A stretch of 64,000 nt of DNA from Acidovorax sp. 69 (GTDB taxonomy: Bacteria > Pseudomonadota > Gammaproteobacteria > Burkholderiales > Burkholderiaceae_C). The stretch spans positions 1-64,000 of the forward strand of contig NZ_PGEP01000001.1 of NCBI RefSeq assembly GCF_002797445.1, in the 5' to 3' direction. The position numbers and the translations under genes were made by a program. Positions 1-8,212 of this stretch are shown here, piece by piece (position 1 is the stretch's first letter; every line of letters starts with the position of its first letter). The notes below the pieces were generated by a model, which did no database searches, had not been told where the DNA came from, and worked only from the letters and a program-made list of their open reading frames with translations.

Positions 1-388
1 GGGCGCGGTGATGTCGTTCGTGGCCACCTTGCTGGTGCTGGTGTTCTTTGTCACCTCGGGCGACTCGGCCACGTTGGTGCTGGGGATGATGAGCACGGGC
101 GGGCAAGAGAACCCGTCTGCGCGCGTCAAGATCATCTGGGGCGTGCTGGTCTCGGGCATCGCCATCAGCCTGCTGCTGGCCGGCGGCGTGAAGGCGGTGC
201 AGACCGCCACCATCGTGTTCGCCTTGCCGTTCACCCTGGTCATCTTGCTGATGGCATGGGCGCTGTGGCGCGGCGTGAAGGCCGACTGGGAGGCCGACGA
301 CCGCCGCGACCGCGCACTGCGCCGCCGCATGCGCGAGATGGTGGAGCCACCGGCTGCCACCAAGGCCCCGCCACCGGCCTCACCGTAA
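1..388 (+). CDS. BCCT-family transporter, C-terminal part (5'-truncated by window)
   Basis: The frame is open from the first bases of the window, so this is the end of a longer gene. The visible 120-odd residues carry the family's FFVTSGDSATLVL segment, followed by the G-rich MSTGG stretch, a WG dipeptide and two hydrophobic helices. They end in a charged, Arg-rich and Pro-rich cytoplasmic tail. These are features of the betaine/choline/carnitine transporter family, which imports quaternary amines with Na+ or H+ in the inner membrane. The substrate cannot be told from the tail alone. Only the C-terminal transmembrane region is inside the window. Confidence 0.85.
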   Translation, partial: GAVMSFVATLLVLVFFVTSGDSATLVLGMMSTGGQENPSARVKIIWGVLVSGIAISLLLAGGVKAVQTATIVFALPFTLVILLMAWALWRGVKADWEADDRRDRALRRRMREMVEPPAATKAPPPASP

Positions 389-390
389 CG

Positions 391-450
391 TTTTGCGCCT
401 TTGATGCTGCCAGCGCCCGTCTGTTATGAGCTGGCAGCTATGAAAAACAG
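391..450. repeat. Degenerate copy of the AGCGCTT/AGCAGCTAT intergenic repeat
   Basis: The stretch holds CCAGCGCCC, a short spacer, then GGCAGCTAT followed by an A-rich run. This is the layout of the better-preserved copies elsewhere in the window, but with several mismatches in the palindrome arms. It is probably a decayed member. Confidence 0.35.
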
Positions 451-595
451 AGTGACACAAAAGACGCTGCCGGGGCGCGTGAGGGTGCGTCTATCATCCG
501 CACCCACACCTGTGGTGCGGCGGCTGTCCGGGCATGTTCGGCACCGCTCCCCCTGACGCAGCCGACCGGCACCCGACACACGATCTCCTCCTCCC

Positions 596-1027
596 ATGCA
601 AATGCTCCTGTCCGCCTGGCCTGCCATGGTCCTGCTGTTGCCCGTGCTGTGGCTGGTGTCGGCCGTCGTGTTTCTGGCCAAGGGCAACCGGCGGGCGTTT
701 GCGCAGCTGATGGCCCTGCTGGCCTGCTTTCTGATCGGCGCGCTGCTGATGGAGTTCTTCACCTTCATGGGGGCCCTCATGGCCCGCTCGGGCAGCCCGC
801 AAGCCACCCCTGCGTTGGGCACCGGCACGCGCCAGTTGCTGGAGACCATCGCCAACCCGCGCTCCATCACCGCGCCGCCGCTGTCGCTGGCGGCGTTTGC
901 GGCGTACAGCATTCCGGCAGGCTATCTGTGGCTGCTGGTCGCCTGGGTGCTGCACCTGCGGGGCAAGAAGTCGGGCCCCGCCAAGAAGAAGTCCACCAAA
1001 ACCCCGCGCAAGGCGGCCAAGGACTGA
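596..1027 (+). CDS. Hypothetical small inner-membrane protein
   Basis: This 143-residue protein is not recognised as a named family. It shows hydrophobic segments at about residues 5-27 and 35-58, a polar loop, and a third hydrophobic stretch at about 98-122. It ends in a strongly basic Lys-rich tail from residue 123 (KKSGPAKKKSTKTPRK). By the positive-inside rule the tail should be cytoplasmic. A CTCCTCC-rich stretch just upstream is not a Shine-Dalgarno on this strand, so the start is chosen on coding length. It stands alone between the transporter and a flavin hydroxylase, with a repeat copy directly after its stop. Confidence 0.6.
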   Translation: MQMLLSAWPAMVLLLPVLWLVSAVVFLAKGNRRAFAQLMALLACFLIGALLMEFFTFMGALMARSGSPQATPALGTGTRQLLETIANPRSITAPPLSLAAFAAYSIPAGYLWLLVAWVLHLRGKKSGPAKKKSTKTPRKAAKD

Positions 1028-1039
1028 AATTTGGGTATT

Positions 1040-1090
1040 TCTACCTTCTAGCGCTTGATGAATAAGCGCCTGCAGCTATTAATTAGGTAG
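1040..1090. repeat. AGCGCTT/AGCAGCTAT palindromic intergenic repeat, copy 1
   Basis: It contains CTAGCGCTTGATGAATAAGC followed by GCAGCTATT and a TAGGTAGCA end. The inverted arms are AGCGCTT and AAGCGC. It begins 12 bp after the stop of the preceding membrane protein gene. Confidence 0.7.
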
Positions 1091-1157
1091 CAGCGTCACG
1101 CCATGGCTTGACGCAAGGCAAAGCCCGCCCAGGCCCGCCCACCCACAATGGCGCGTG

Positions 1158-1190
1158 GCCTCCCCGCACCGGGGCAGGCGCTTTTTTTTT
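1158..1190 (+). terminator. Rho-independent terminator-like hairpin
   Basis: A GC-rich hairpin (GGCCTCCCCG against CGGGGCAGGC, with one bulge) is followed by nine T residues. It would end transcripts from the upstream membrane-protein gene. Unusually, the T run ends only 6 bp before the next start codon, at 1197. Confidence 0.5.
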
Positions 1191-1196
1191 CACGCC

Positions 1197-2507
1197 ATGA
1201 CCACCCACCACAGCGACGTGCTCATCGTCGGCGCAGGCCCGGCGGGCCTGTCGCTGGCCATCTCCCTGGCACAGGCCGGGTTCACCGCCACCGTGGTGGA
1301 GCAGCAGAGCGACCGCGCGCTGGCCGCACCGGCGCCCGACGGCCGCGAGATCGCCCTCACCCACCCCAGCCGCGACACCTTGCAACGCCTGAGCTCCTGG
1401 GCCCTGCTGGCCGACCATGAGGTGGGCACCATCCGCGAAGCCCAGGTGCATGACGGCCCGCTGGGCCACCACGGCGCGCTGCAACTGAACACCCAGGGGC
1501 GCCCCGCAGGCGCCGCGCCCGGCGCGCTGGGCTTCATCGTGCCCAACCATGCGCTGCGCCGCACCGCCTATGCCGTGGCGGTGCGCACGCCGGGTGTACA
1601 GCTGATCACCAGCGCCCAGGTCACGCGCGTGGCCACGCTGGCCAGCCATGCAGAACTGGACCATGTCCCCGCCAGCCCTGCAGGCGCGCACTCTGCGGTG
1701 GGCGCTCCGCCCCATCGCCTGACAGCCCCGCTGCTGGTGGCGGCCGACAGCCGCTTCTCGGCCACGCGCCGCCAGTTGGGCATGGGCGCGCAGATGACCG
1801 ATTTTGGCCGCACCGTCATCGTCTGCCGCATGCGCCACGCCCTGCCGCACGGCGGCGTGGCGCACGAGTGTTTTGGCTACGAGCGCACGCTGGCCGTGCT
1901 GCCCCTGCCCGACGACCCGCAGTATGGGTTCCCCCTGTGCTCGGTCGTGGTCACGGCAGGAGCGGCCGACGCCGCCGCGCTGATGGCACAGAGCCCGGAC
2001 GCATTCGCCGCCCAGGTGCAGGCCCAGTTCAACGACCAACTGGGGGCCATGGTGCTGGTGGGCGATCGCCACGCCTACCCGCTGGTGGCCGTGTATGCGC
2101 AGCGTTTTGCAGCCCACCGCTGCGCGCTGCTGGGCGACGCCGCCGTGGGCATGCACCCCGTCACGGCCCATGGCTACAACCTGGGCCTGGCCGGGGTGGA
2201 GAGGCTGACCGCCGCACTGGTCAGCGCGCGCCAGCGGGGGCAGGACACGGGCAGCGCCGACGCACTCGCACCCTATGCCCAGGGCCACCACCGCCACGCC
2301 TGGCCCATTTACCAGGGCACCAACGCCATCGTGCGGCTGTACACCGACGCACGCCCCGTGCCACGCCTGCTGCGGCAACTGGTGCTGCAGGGCGCCCGGC
2401 ACCTGCCTCCGCTGCAGGCGGCCATCGTGGGGCAGCTCACGGGCCAGGCGCCCCGGTGGATGCGGGTGCTGTCGCCCAGACAGGCGACAGCGCTGCACAA
2501 GACCTAG
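1197..2507 (+). CDS. FAD-dependent UbiH/UbiF-family hydroxylase (candidate UbiM)
   Basis: This 436-residue protein opens with a dinucleotide-binding motif, VGAGPAG, at residues 11-17. It later has the GDAA(V)GMHP motif that contacts FAD ribityl phosphate in the UbiH/UbiF/Coq6 group, here reading LLGDAAVGMHPVTAHGYNLG. These enzymes hydroxylate the ring of ubiquinone precursors using NAD(P)H and O2 at the inner membrane. The downstream GYNLGL stretch and the family common in betaproteobacteria suggest the broad-specificity member UbiM, but that call is inference. The ATG at 1197 is preferred over an upstream in-frame ATG because it starts directly before the Rossmann fold. A terminator hairpin ends 6 bp upstream, so a separate internal start of transcription or readthrough is implied. 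Confidence 0.85.
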   Translation: MTTHHSDVLIVGAGPAGLSLAISLAQAGFTATVVEQQSDRALAAPAPDGREIALTHPSRDTLQRLSSWALLADHEVGTIREAQVHDGPLGHHGALQLNTQGRPAGAAPGALGFIVPNHALRRTAYAVAVRTPGVQLITSAQVTRVATLASHAELDHVPASPAGAHSAVGAPPHRLTAPLLVAADSRFSATRRQLGMGAQMTDFGRTVIVCRMRHALPHGGVAHECFGYERTLAVLPLPDDPQYGFPLCSVVVTAGAADAAALMAQSPDAFAAQVQAQFNDQLGAMVLVGDRHAYPLVAVYAQRFAAHRCALLGDAAVGMHPVTAHGYNLGLAGVERLTAALVSARQRGQDTGSADALAPYAQGHHRHAWPIYQGTNAIVRLYTDARPVPRLLRQLVLQGARHLPPLQAAIVGQLTGQAPRWMRVLSPRQATALHKT

Positions 2508-2508
2508 G

Positions 2509-2681
2509 GATCCTGTGCACGAATCAAGTGGTCAGGGTGCGCTGCGGATCGGGACGGGCTGCAAGGCGCAGAACGCAAAACGCAAAACGTAGCAATAGCG
2601 GTAGCCATTGCGAGTATTTGCAACACGGCAGACCGCCCGGGGCCGCAGATGCACACGGCACGCTGATTCGTGCAGAGGGTC
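2509..2681. repeat. 173-bp element bounded by 20-bp inverted repeats
   Basis: The left end GGGATCCTGTGCACGAATCA (2509-2528) and the reverse complement of the right end (2662-2681) agree at 18 of 20 positions. The interior is partly self-complementary and has a short AC-rich direct repeat (CGCAAAACGCAAAACG). It carries no plausible gene. It may be a MITE-like or long-hairpin intergenic element. It begins 1 bp after the hydroxylase stop codon. Confidence 0.55.
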
Positions 2682-2870
2682 CCTGGCCATTGCGGCTCAG
2701 GCGGGTCTGTCTCTTCCTCCATCGGGTCGGCATCATTGGACGTCCACACCGGTTCGGGCTGAACCTGTCGAAGCCTCGCGCGGGGCTCACACAGGCGCAG
2801 CGTGAACGGCTTCAGGTGCCTTGACGCCGACTCAGCAGCCATTGCAGCGGCAGCATCAGCTCACGGTGCA
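2682..2870. other. Intergenic remainder with REP-like hairpin
   Basis: No gene is supported here. Positions 2751-2765 form GGTTC-GGGCT-GAACC and continue into CTGTCGAAGCC. From memory, this motif recurs as a dispersed palindrome in many proteobacteria. The short open frames across the whole 2508-2870 interval on either strand have no family-like composition. Confidence 0.4.
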
Positions 2871-3785
2871 TCAGTCTTTCACCGCCAAAGTGGCCACCCC
2901 ATACACCGGCGCCCCCAGCCAGGGCCGCCACAGCGCATCCAGCGTGATGCCCGCCCAGCCATAGCCTTCCGCCGCACTCTGTTCGCGCAGCAGCCGCAGG
3001 CGCGGGTGCGCAGTGGTCAGCTCCACCATGCGGCCCACGCCCCAGCAAAACTCCGCCCCCGTAGGCCCCACGCTGGGGTGCCGGGCAGCATGGCCCACGG
3101 CCTGGCGCGTCAGCACATCCAGCACGATGCGCGAACCCGGCGGTGCGCACTGCGCAAACTCGGCCAACACGGCATGCACCTGTGTGGGCTGCAGGTACAT
3201 CAACACGCCTTCACACACCAGCAAGACCGGCTGCGCGCTGCTGCGCGAAGGCAACCCCAGCCGTTTCCACCAGCCCGGCTGCGCGAGGTCTACCTCAGCA
3301 TGGCGCGCACGTGGCGCACGCGGGGGCAGCAACGGCTGGCGCAACGCCATCACCTCGGGCAAGTCGGCATCCAGCCACTGGTTGGCCCCCGTGTCCAGCC
3401 ACTGAAAATGGTGGGTCAGCCCACACCCCAGGTTGACGCCCAGGGCCTGCGGGTGCTCGGCAAAAAAGGCCCGCCCTGCGTCCTTGATGGCCCGGGTGCG
3501 CCACAGCACACTGAGCACCGTGGGCAGGTCATCCAGGGTTGCCGTGACGTCGGCGCCCAGCTGGGCCAGCAACGCCTTTGCCACCCCATCGTGGCAATCG
3601 AGCCAGGGAAAGTAGCGCCCGCCATGGGCACGCGCCGCCAAGGGAATCAACAAGGTGCTGGGCACGGGCTGCAGTTGAGCGCGCTCCAGCAGGCAGGCCT
3701 GACGATCGGGTGCAAGGTCATGGCAGGGTGCGGCGGTGGGGGTGTCGGTGGATCGAACACGGCGTCGGCTTCGGGGCTGCTGCAC
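2871..3785 (-). CDS. Class I SAM-dependent methyltransferase, leucine carboxyl methyltransferase/TcmP-like family
   Basis: The protein of about 304 residues has the family's motif I region NLGCGLTHHFQWLD, followed by the aspartate-rich DADLPEV segment. Later comes LLVCEGVLMYLQP, typical of the COG3315 group that includes the polyketide O-methyltransferase TcmP. Such proteins transfer a methyl group from SAM to a carboxyl or hydroxyl group in the cytoplasm; the substrate here is unknown. I choose GTG at 3785 because AGGAGGAG lies about 6 bp upstream. A GTG at 3842 would add 19 unconserved residues and has no ribosome site. The gene is alone, with long non-coding flanks on both sides. Confidence 0.8.
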   Translation of the reverse strand: MQQPRSRRRVRSTDTPTAAPCHDLAPDRQACLLERAQLQPVPSTLLIPLAARAHGGRYFPWLDCHDGVAKALLAQLGADVTATLDDLPTVLSVLWRTRAIKDAGRAFFAEHPQALGVNLGCGLTHHFQWLDTGANQWLDADLPEVMALRQPLLPPRAPRARHAEVDLAQPGWWKRLGLPSRSSAQPVLLVCEGVLMYLQPTQVHAVLAEFAQCAPPGSRIVLDVLTRQAVGHAARHPSVGPTGAEFCWGVGRMVELTTAHPRLRLLREQSAAEGYGWAGITLDALWRPWLGAPVYGVATLAVKD

Positions 3786-4138
3786 GGGGCTCTCCTCCTG
3801 TGGCGGAGTGCGCCACGGTTGTGTGGGGTGCGGGAGGCCCACGGCACAGGCCTGCGGCGTTCATTGTGAACGGGATATGCAGAAGATGAAGGACTTATTG
3901 CGCAGCCATGTCCCGGGTCTCTGCAGGCTCGTCGTCACACTCCTTTGCTTTCCGGGATGGCACAGCGCCATGGCCACATCTCTGCATGGGCGCGCCTATC
4001 AGCCAGGGCGTTATCACCACACGGGCCTCACACACATCCCAGCACTCACGGGACCTGCGGTCTATCCACTCAGCAAAGCGCACGGAGCTCCTGAGTCACG
4101 GGGCTTGGAACACACCATCACAGAGCCACAAACTCCCG
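3786..4138. other. Intergenic stretch, no gene supported
   Basis: This region separates two minus-strand genes. Open frames here are short, out of keeping with the codon use of neighbours and without recognisable motifs. No terminator with a T run or clear repeat was seen. It presumably contains the promoter of the methyltransferase, near the SD at about 3792-3799. Confidence 0.5.
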
Positions 4139-4891
4139 CTAGTCTTTCACCAACGCCCACACCAGCGCCACCCCCGCCGCCAGCAAATCCCCCGTGAAGG
4201 AGCTGTCATCCGCATCGCTGGTGCCGGTGAATGCCCGCTTCTGACGTGCGCGCTCAGCCTGAGTGCGGTCGCGCTCCAGGGCCACCAGTGCGTCGCCGAT
4301 GTCCACCGGTGATGCAGGCGCTGCCGCCAGGGCCTTGGCGCGTGCACCGGCCTGGGCGTAGCCTTCCATGGCACGCACCACGGCCTCGGGGTCGATGAGG
4401 GAGAACGCCGCACGGCAGTGGGGGCAGGCGTGGTCCTTGCGGATGTCCACCGGGGCGCCGCAGCTGGTGCAATAGATAGCCCCGACGCGCTTGGCCAGGT
4501 TGTCGATCTCAGGGCGCGTCATGTGGCGCACGAAACCCTTTTCGATCATGAACGATGAGAAGGTGCTGAAGCGGCCATGCTGGCGCGTGCAGCGGTAGAT
4601 CATGTAGCGGCCGCTGCGGACCACATCGAAGCCCTTCTCCAGCGGGCGCACACAACGCGGGCATGCCATGCCGTCAGAAAGCGGCTGGTGCTGGTCCACA
4701 CGGTGCTCATGCAGCAGGCGGAACAGCTCGACCACCGAGGTGGGTGTGAGCTTGAGGTTTTCGTGTTTGTCAAACCACAGGCCCTGGCAGGCAAAGCAGA
4801 TGTCCAGCTCCAGTGTGTCACCCAGGTTGCTGGCAAATCGGTGTTGCTGCATGGGCTGGCGGCAGGAAGGACAGGACGGCAGGGGTGACAT
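4139..4891 (-). CDS. TFIIB-type zinc-ribbon domain protein
   Basis: This 250-residue protein has three CxxC-type cysteine clusters. The first is N-terminal (CPSCRQPM, then CFAC some 20 residues later) and fits the zf-TFIIB ribbon. The second is CPRC at about 55 residues further on. The third, CTSCGAPVDIRKDHACPHC, lies in the second half. The presence of WFDKHE after the first ribbon is characteristic of the zf-TFIIB family. The C-terminus is Ala-rich and ends in a short hydrophobic segment. Its role is unknown; nucleic-acid or protein binding through zinc is likely from the fold. ATG 4891 is chosen because it lies directly before the first cysteine cluster. Confidence 0.75.
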   Translation of the reverse strand: MSPLPSCPSCRQPMQQHRFASNLGDTLELDICFACQGLWFDKHENLKLTPTSVVELFRLLHEHRVDQHQPLSDGMACPRCVRPLEKGFDVVRSGRYMIYRCTRQHGRFSTFSSFMIEKGFVRHMTRPEIDNLAKRVGAIYCTSCGAPVDIRKDHACPHCRAAFSLIDPEAVVRAMEGYAQAGARAKALAAAPASPVDIGDALVALERDRTQAERARQKRAFTGTSDADDSSFTGDLLAAGVALVWALVKD

Positions 4892-5030
4892 GGCGGCTCT
4901 ACGGTGCAGTGCGAAACACGGGGTGGACCAAATCCTAACCCTTCGCGGGGCCACTGCCGACCCACCGGTTGGCTGCAGCGCACGCATTCAGCGACTAGCA
5001 TCCACGCCTCTACAACAAGGAACCGACAAC

Positions 5031-6317
5031 ATGGGATTCATGAACTGGCGCGTGAAAAGCGCTGAGGTGTTGCAACAAGGCGGTGTCATTGCCCCCGACG
5101 AGCGGCTGCCCTGGCCGCAGACTGCGGTGATGGGCGTGCAGCATGTGATTGCGATGTTTGGCGCCACGGTGCTGGCGCCCATCCTGATGGGCTTTGACCC
5201 GAACGTCGCGATCTTGATGAGCGGCCTTGGCACGCTGATCTTCTTTCTCATCACGGGCGGCAAGGTGCCCAGCTACCTGGGTTCGAGCTTCGCTTTCATC
5301 GGCGTGGTGATTGCGGCCACGGGCTATGCGGGCCAGGGGCCCAACGCCAACATGGCCGTGGCACTGGGCGGCATCATCGCGTGTGGCCTGCTGTACACGC
5401 TGATCGGCGTGCTGGTGCAGGCCGTGGGCACGGGCTGGATCGAGCGCTTCATGCCGCCCGTGGTCACGGGCTCGGTGGTGGCGGTGATCGGCCTGAACCT
5501 GGCGGGCATCCCCATCAAGAACATGGCGGCCAGCAACTTTGACAGCTGGATGCAGGTGGTGACCTTTGTGAGCGTGGGCCTGGTGGCCGTGCTCACGCGC
5601 GGCATGGTGCAGCGTCTGCTGATATTGGTGGGGCTGATCGTGGCGAGCATCATCTACGCGGTGCTGACCAATGGCCTGGGCCTGGGCAAACCGATGGACC
5701 TGTCCGCGCTGGCCCATGCGGCCTGGTTTGGGCTGCCCAATTTTGCGGCCCCGGTGTTCGATGGCAACGCCATGCTGCTGATTGCGCCGGTGGCCATCAT
5801 CCTGGTGGCCGAGAACCTGGGCCACGTGAAGGCCGTGACAGCCATGACCGGCCAGAACCTGGACCGCTACATGGGCCGCGCCTTTATCGGCGACGGCATT
5901 GCCACCATGGTCAGCGGCAGCGCGGGCGGCACGGGCGTGACCACCTATGCCGAGAACATTGGCGTGATGGCGGCCACCAAGATCTATTCCACCGCCGTGT
6001 TTTTGCTGGCGGGTGTGTTTGCGCTGGTGTTGGGTTTCTCCCCCAAGTTCGGCGCGCTCATCCAGACCATTCCGCTGCCGGTGATGGGCGGCGTCTCCAT
6101 CGTAGTGTTCGGCCTGATCGCGGTGGCGGGCGCCAAGATCTGGGTGGACAACAAGGTGGATTTCTCGCAGAACAAGAACCTCATCGTGGCGGCCATCACG
6201 CTGATCCTGGGCACGGGCGACTTCACGCTCAAGTTCGGCCAGTTTGCGCTGGGCGGTATCGGGACGGCCACGTTCGGGGCAATCCTGCTGTACGCGCTGC
6301 TGCAGCGCAAAGGATGA
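5031..6317 (+). CDS. NCS2-family uracil/xanthine permease
   Basis: This 428-residue polytopic protein has about 14 hydrophobic segments. It has the family hallmarks QHVIAMFGATVLAPILMG at the N-terminus, the TGSVVAVIGLNLA helix, and the VAENLGHVKAV segment in the second half with its conserved Glu. NCS2 permeases import uracil, xanthine or related bases with protons across the inner membrane. The sequence looks closest to the UraA/RutG side of the family; the exact base is inference. ATG 5031 is preceded by AAGGAA at a suitable distance. An in-frame ATG at 5040 is also possible. The gene stands alone, with no catabolic rut or xdh genes next to it. Confidence 0.88.
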   Translation: MGFMNWRVKSAEVLQQGGVIAPDERLPWPQTAVMGVQHVIAMFGATVLAPILMGFDPNVAILMSGLGTLIFFLITGGKVPSYLGSSFAFIGVVIAATGYAGQGPNANMAVALGGIIACGLLYTLIGVLVQAVGTGWIERFMPPVVTGSVVAVIGLNLAGIPIKNMAASNFDSWMQVVTFVSVGLVAVLTRGMVQRLLILVGLIVASIIYAVLTNGLGLGKPMDLSALAHAAWFGLPNFAAPVFDGNAMLLIAPVAIILVAENLGHVKAVTAMTGQNLDRYMGRAFIGDGIATMVSGSAGGTGVTTYAENIGVMAATKIYSTAVFLLAGVFALVLGFSPKFGALIQTIPLPVMGGVSIVVFGLIAVAGAKIWVDNKVDFSQNKNLIVAAITLILGTGDFTLKFGQFALGGIGTATFGAILLYALLQRKG

Positions 6318-6353
6318 GACCATTGCTCCGCAAAAAGGGGGGGATGTTCTTGT

Positions 6354-6367
6354 AAGGGTTAACCCTT
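6354..6367. promoter_or_regulatory. 14-bp perfect palindrome upstream of the CoA-transferase
   Basis: AAGGGTTAACCCTT is fully self-complementary. It lies 103 bp before the CoA-transferase start and may be an operator. A near-identical AGGGTTATCCCT occurs at 8119-8130, after the same gene and in front of the next one. Confidence 0.4.
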
Positions 6368-6469
6368 GTTCTGTAAGGAACGCTTGCTAACATCTTTGGC
6401 TTTGCCTGGGGTCGCCCTTCTTTTCCCTGCGGGGCAGGCGGCCCAACTCTCTTGAGCGGAGCTTTTCAC

Positions 6470-7990
6470 ATGTCACTGGCCCACCGGGTGCTCTACCCCG
6501 ATTTTCTCTCCCGCACCATGTCCGCCGACGAGGCCGCCGCCTTGATCCCGGCGGGCGCCCATGTGGGCATGAGCGGCTTTACCGGCGCCGGCTACCCCAA
6601 GGCAGTTCCCGGTGCACTGGCAAGGCGCATCCAGAGCCTCAACGCACAGGGCAAGGGCTTTCGGATTGGCTTGTGGACGGGAGCCTCCACCGCGCCGGAA
6701 CTCGACGGTGCCCTGGCGCAGGTGGACGGCATCGAGATGCGCCTTCCCTACCAGTCCGACCCCACGGTGCGCCGTCAGATCAACGCCGGGCAAATGCAGT
6801 ATGTGGACATCCACCTGTCACACGTGGCGCAGTTCGTGTGGTTCGGTTTTCTGGGCAAGCTCGATGTGGCGGTGGTCGAGGTGGCGGGCGTGCTGCCCGA
6901 TGGCCGGCTGATCCCGTCGTCTTCGGTGGGCAACAACAAAACCTGGCTGGACCAGGCCGACAAGATCATCCTGGAAGTGAATGCCTGGCACAACCCGGCC
7001 CTGGAGGGCATGCATGATATTTACTATGGCACCGATGTGCCGCCGCACCGCAAGCCCATCCCGATGACGCGGCCCGATGAGCGCATTGGCGAGCCTTATC
7101 TGCGCTGCGACCCGTCCAAAGTGATTGCGGTCGTGATGACCGACCAGCCCGACCGCAACAGCGTGTATGCAGCGCCGGACGACACTTCCAACCGCATCGC
7201 GGGCCACATCATTGATTTCTTGCAGCACGAGGTGAAAAAAGGCCGCCTGCCCCAAGACCTGTTGCCGCTGCAATCGGGTGTGGGCAACATCGCCAACGCG
7301 GTGCTGGCGGGGCTAAACAACGGCCCGTTCGAGAACCTCACGGCCTACACCGAGGTGCTGCAGGACGGCATGCTGGACATGCTGCGCTCGGGCAAGCTGG
7401 CGAGCGCTTCGGCCACGGCGCTGTCGCTGAGCCCTGCGGCCATGCAGGACTTCAACGACCGCATCGACTACTACAAGCAGCGCATCGTGCTGCGCCCGCA
7501 GGAGATCAGCAACCACCCCGAGCTGATCCGCCGCATGGGGCTGATCGCCATGAACGGCATGATCGAGGCCGACATCTACGGCAACGTCAACAGCACGCAC
7601 ATCATGGGCTCGGCCATCATGAACGGCATCGGTGGCTCGGGCGACTTTGCGCGCAATGCGTACCTGTCGATCTTCATGACGCCCTCGCTGGCCAAGAACG
7701 GCAGCATCTCGTGCATCGTGCCCATGGCGTCGCATGTGGACCACACCGAGCACGATGTGCAGATCCTCGTCACCGAACAGGGCCTGGCCGACCTGCGTGG
7801 CCACTCGCCCACGCAGCGCGCCGAGATCATCATCGACCGCTGTGCCCACCCGGACTTCCGCCCGGCATTGCATGACTACGTAGCGCGCGCGAAACGCAGC
7901 GCCGTGGGCCAGCACACCCCGCACCTGCTGGGCGAGGCGCTGTCGTGGCACCAGCGGTATGTGGAGACAGGGTCCATGAGGAAGGGCTGA
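6470..7990 (+). CDS. Acetyl-CoA hydrolase/transferase family: succinate-acetate type CoA-transferase
   Basis: The 506-residue length matches the class I AarC/Cat1/ScpC group that moves CoA between succinate and acetate or propionate. The glycine-rich SGVGNIANAVL segment is followed by FENLTAYTEVLQDG. The glutamate at residue 295 aligns by position with the catalytic Glu of AarC that forms the glutamyl-CoA thioester. A second conserved block, GIGGSGDFARNAY, and the following SCIVPMASHVDHTEHDV complete the CoA-binding half. ATG 6470 is preferred because an upstream in-frame start adds only six unconserved residues. The gene fits short-chain acid assimilation. Two related AGGGTTA(A/T)CCCT palindromes flank it. 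Confidence 0.9.
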   Translation: MSLAHRVLYPDFLSRTMSADEAAALIPAGAHVGMSGFTGAGYPKAVPGALARRIQSLNAQGKGFRIGLWTGASTAPELDGALAQVDGIEMRLPYQSDPTVRRQINAGQMQYVDIHLSHVAQFVWFGFLGKLDVAVVEVAGVLPDGRLIPSSSVGNNKTWLDQADKIILEVNAWHNPALEGMHDIYYGTDVPPHRKPIPMTRPDERIGEPYLRCDPSKVIAVVMTDQPDRNSVYAAPDDTSNRIAGHIIDFLQHEVKKGRLPQDLLPLQSGVGNIANAVLAGLNNGPFENLTAYTEVLQDGMLDMLRSGKLASASATALSLSPAAMQDFNDRIDYYKQRIVLRPQEISNHPELIRRMGLIAMNGMIEADIYGNVNSTHIMGSAIMNGIGGSGDFARNAYLSIFMTPSLAKNGSISCIVPMASHVDHTEHDVQILVTEQGLADLRGHSPTQRAEIIIDRCAHPDFRPALHDYVARAKRSAVGQHTPHLLGEALSWHQRYVETGSMRKG

Positions 7991-8118
7991 AGCCCCCTGT
8001 GGCTCTGCGTGCACGTTCCCGGAGGGGGCAACACCGCCAGTGGCGCGGAAAGCCTCTCACCATGAGGGAGGCAGTCAACATAGGCGACAGGCATTTGTCA
8101 CACACACTCGGTAAAATA

Positions 8119-8130
8119 AGGGTTATCCCT
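8119..8130. promoter_or_regulatory. AGGGTTATCCCT palindrome, second copy
   Basis: It differs from the centre of the 6354-6367 palindrome at one position. It lies 83 bp upstream of the solute-binding protein gene at 8213, so one regulator could act on both genes. The alternative is a stem in RNA. Confidence 0.3.
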
Positions 8131-8158
8131 AGGTCTATCGACCTGCTCTTATTCACCT

Positions 8159-8191
8159 CCACCAGCCCCCACCCGGGGCTGGTGGCTTTTT
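8159..8191 (+). terminator. Rho-independent terminator
   Basis: An 11-bp stem CCACCAGCCCC / GGGGCTGGTGG with a 5-nt loop is followed by C and five T. It ends only 21 bp before the next ATG at 8213, so it may also act as an attenuator for that gene. Confidence 0.75.
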
Positions 8192-8212
8192 GTCTGCGAG
8201 TTTTTCTTCACC

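Larger units (their letters stand above)
8112..8191 (+). ncRNA. Candidate structured transcript ending in an intrinsic terminator
   Basis: No ORF is present. AATAAG (8115-8120) can pair with CTTATT (8148-8153), enclosing the perfect hairpin AGGTC-TATC-GACCT (8131-8144). A strong terminator follows directly. TAAAAT at 8112-8117 resembles a -10 box, but no good -35 is visible. It could equally be the 3' end of the CoA-transferase mRNA or a leader of the next gene. Evidence is structural only. Confidence 0.25.

Noticed and set aside
1083..2498. A 471-codon open frame on the minus strand opposite the flavin hydroxylase
   Set aside because: It is a high-GC antisense shadow: the plus-strand frame has the FAD motifs and the minus translation is His/Arg/Gln-rich with no family pattern.
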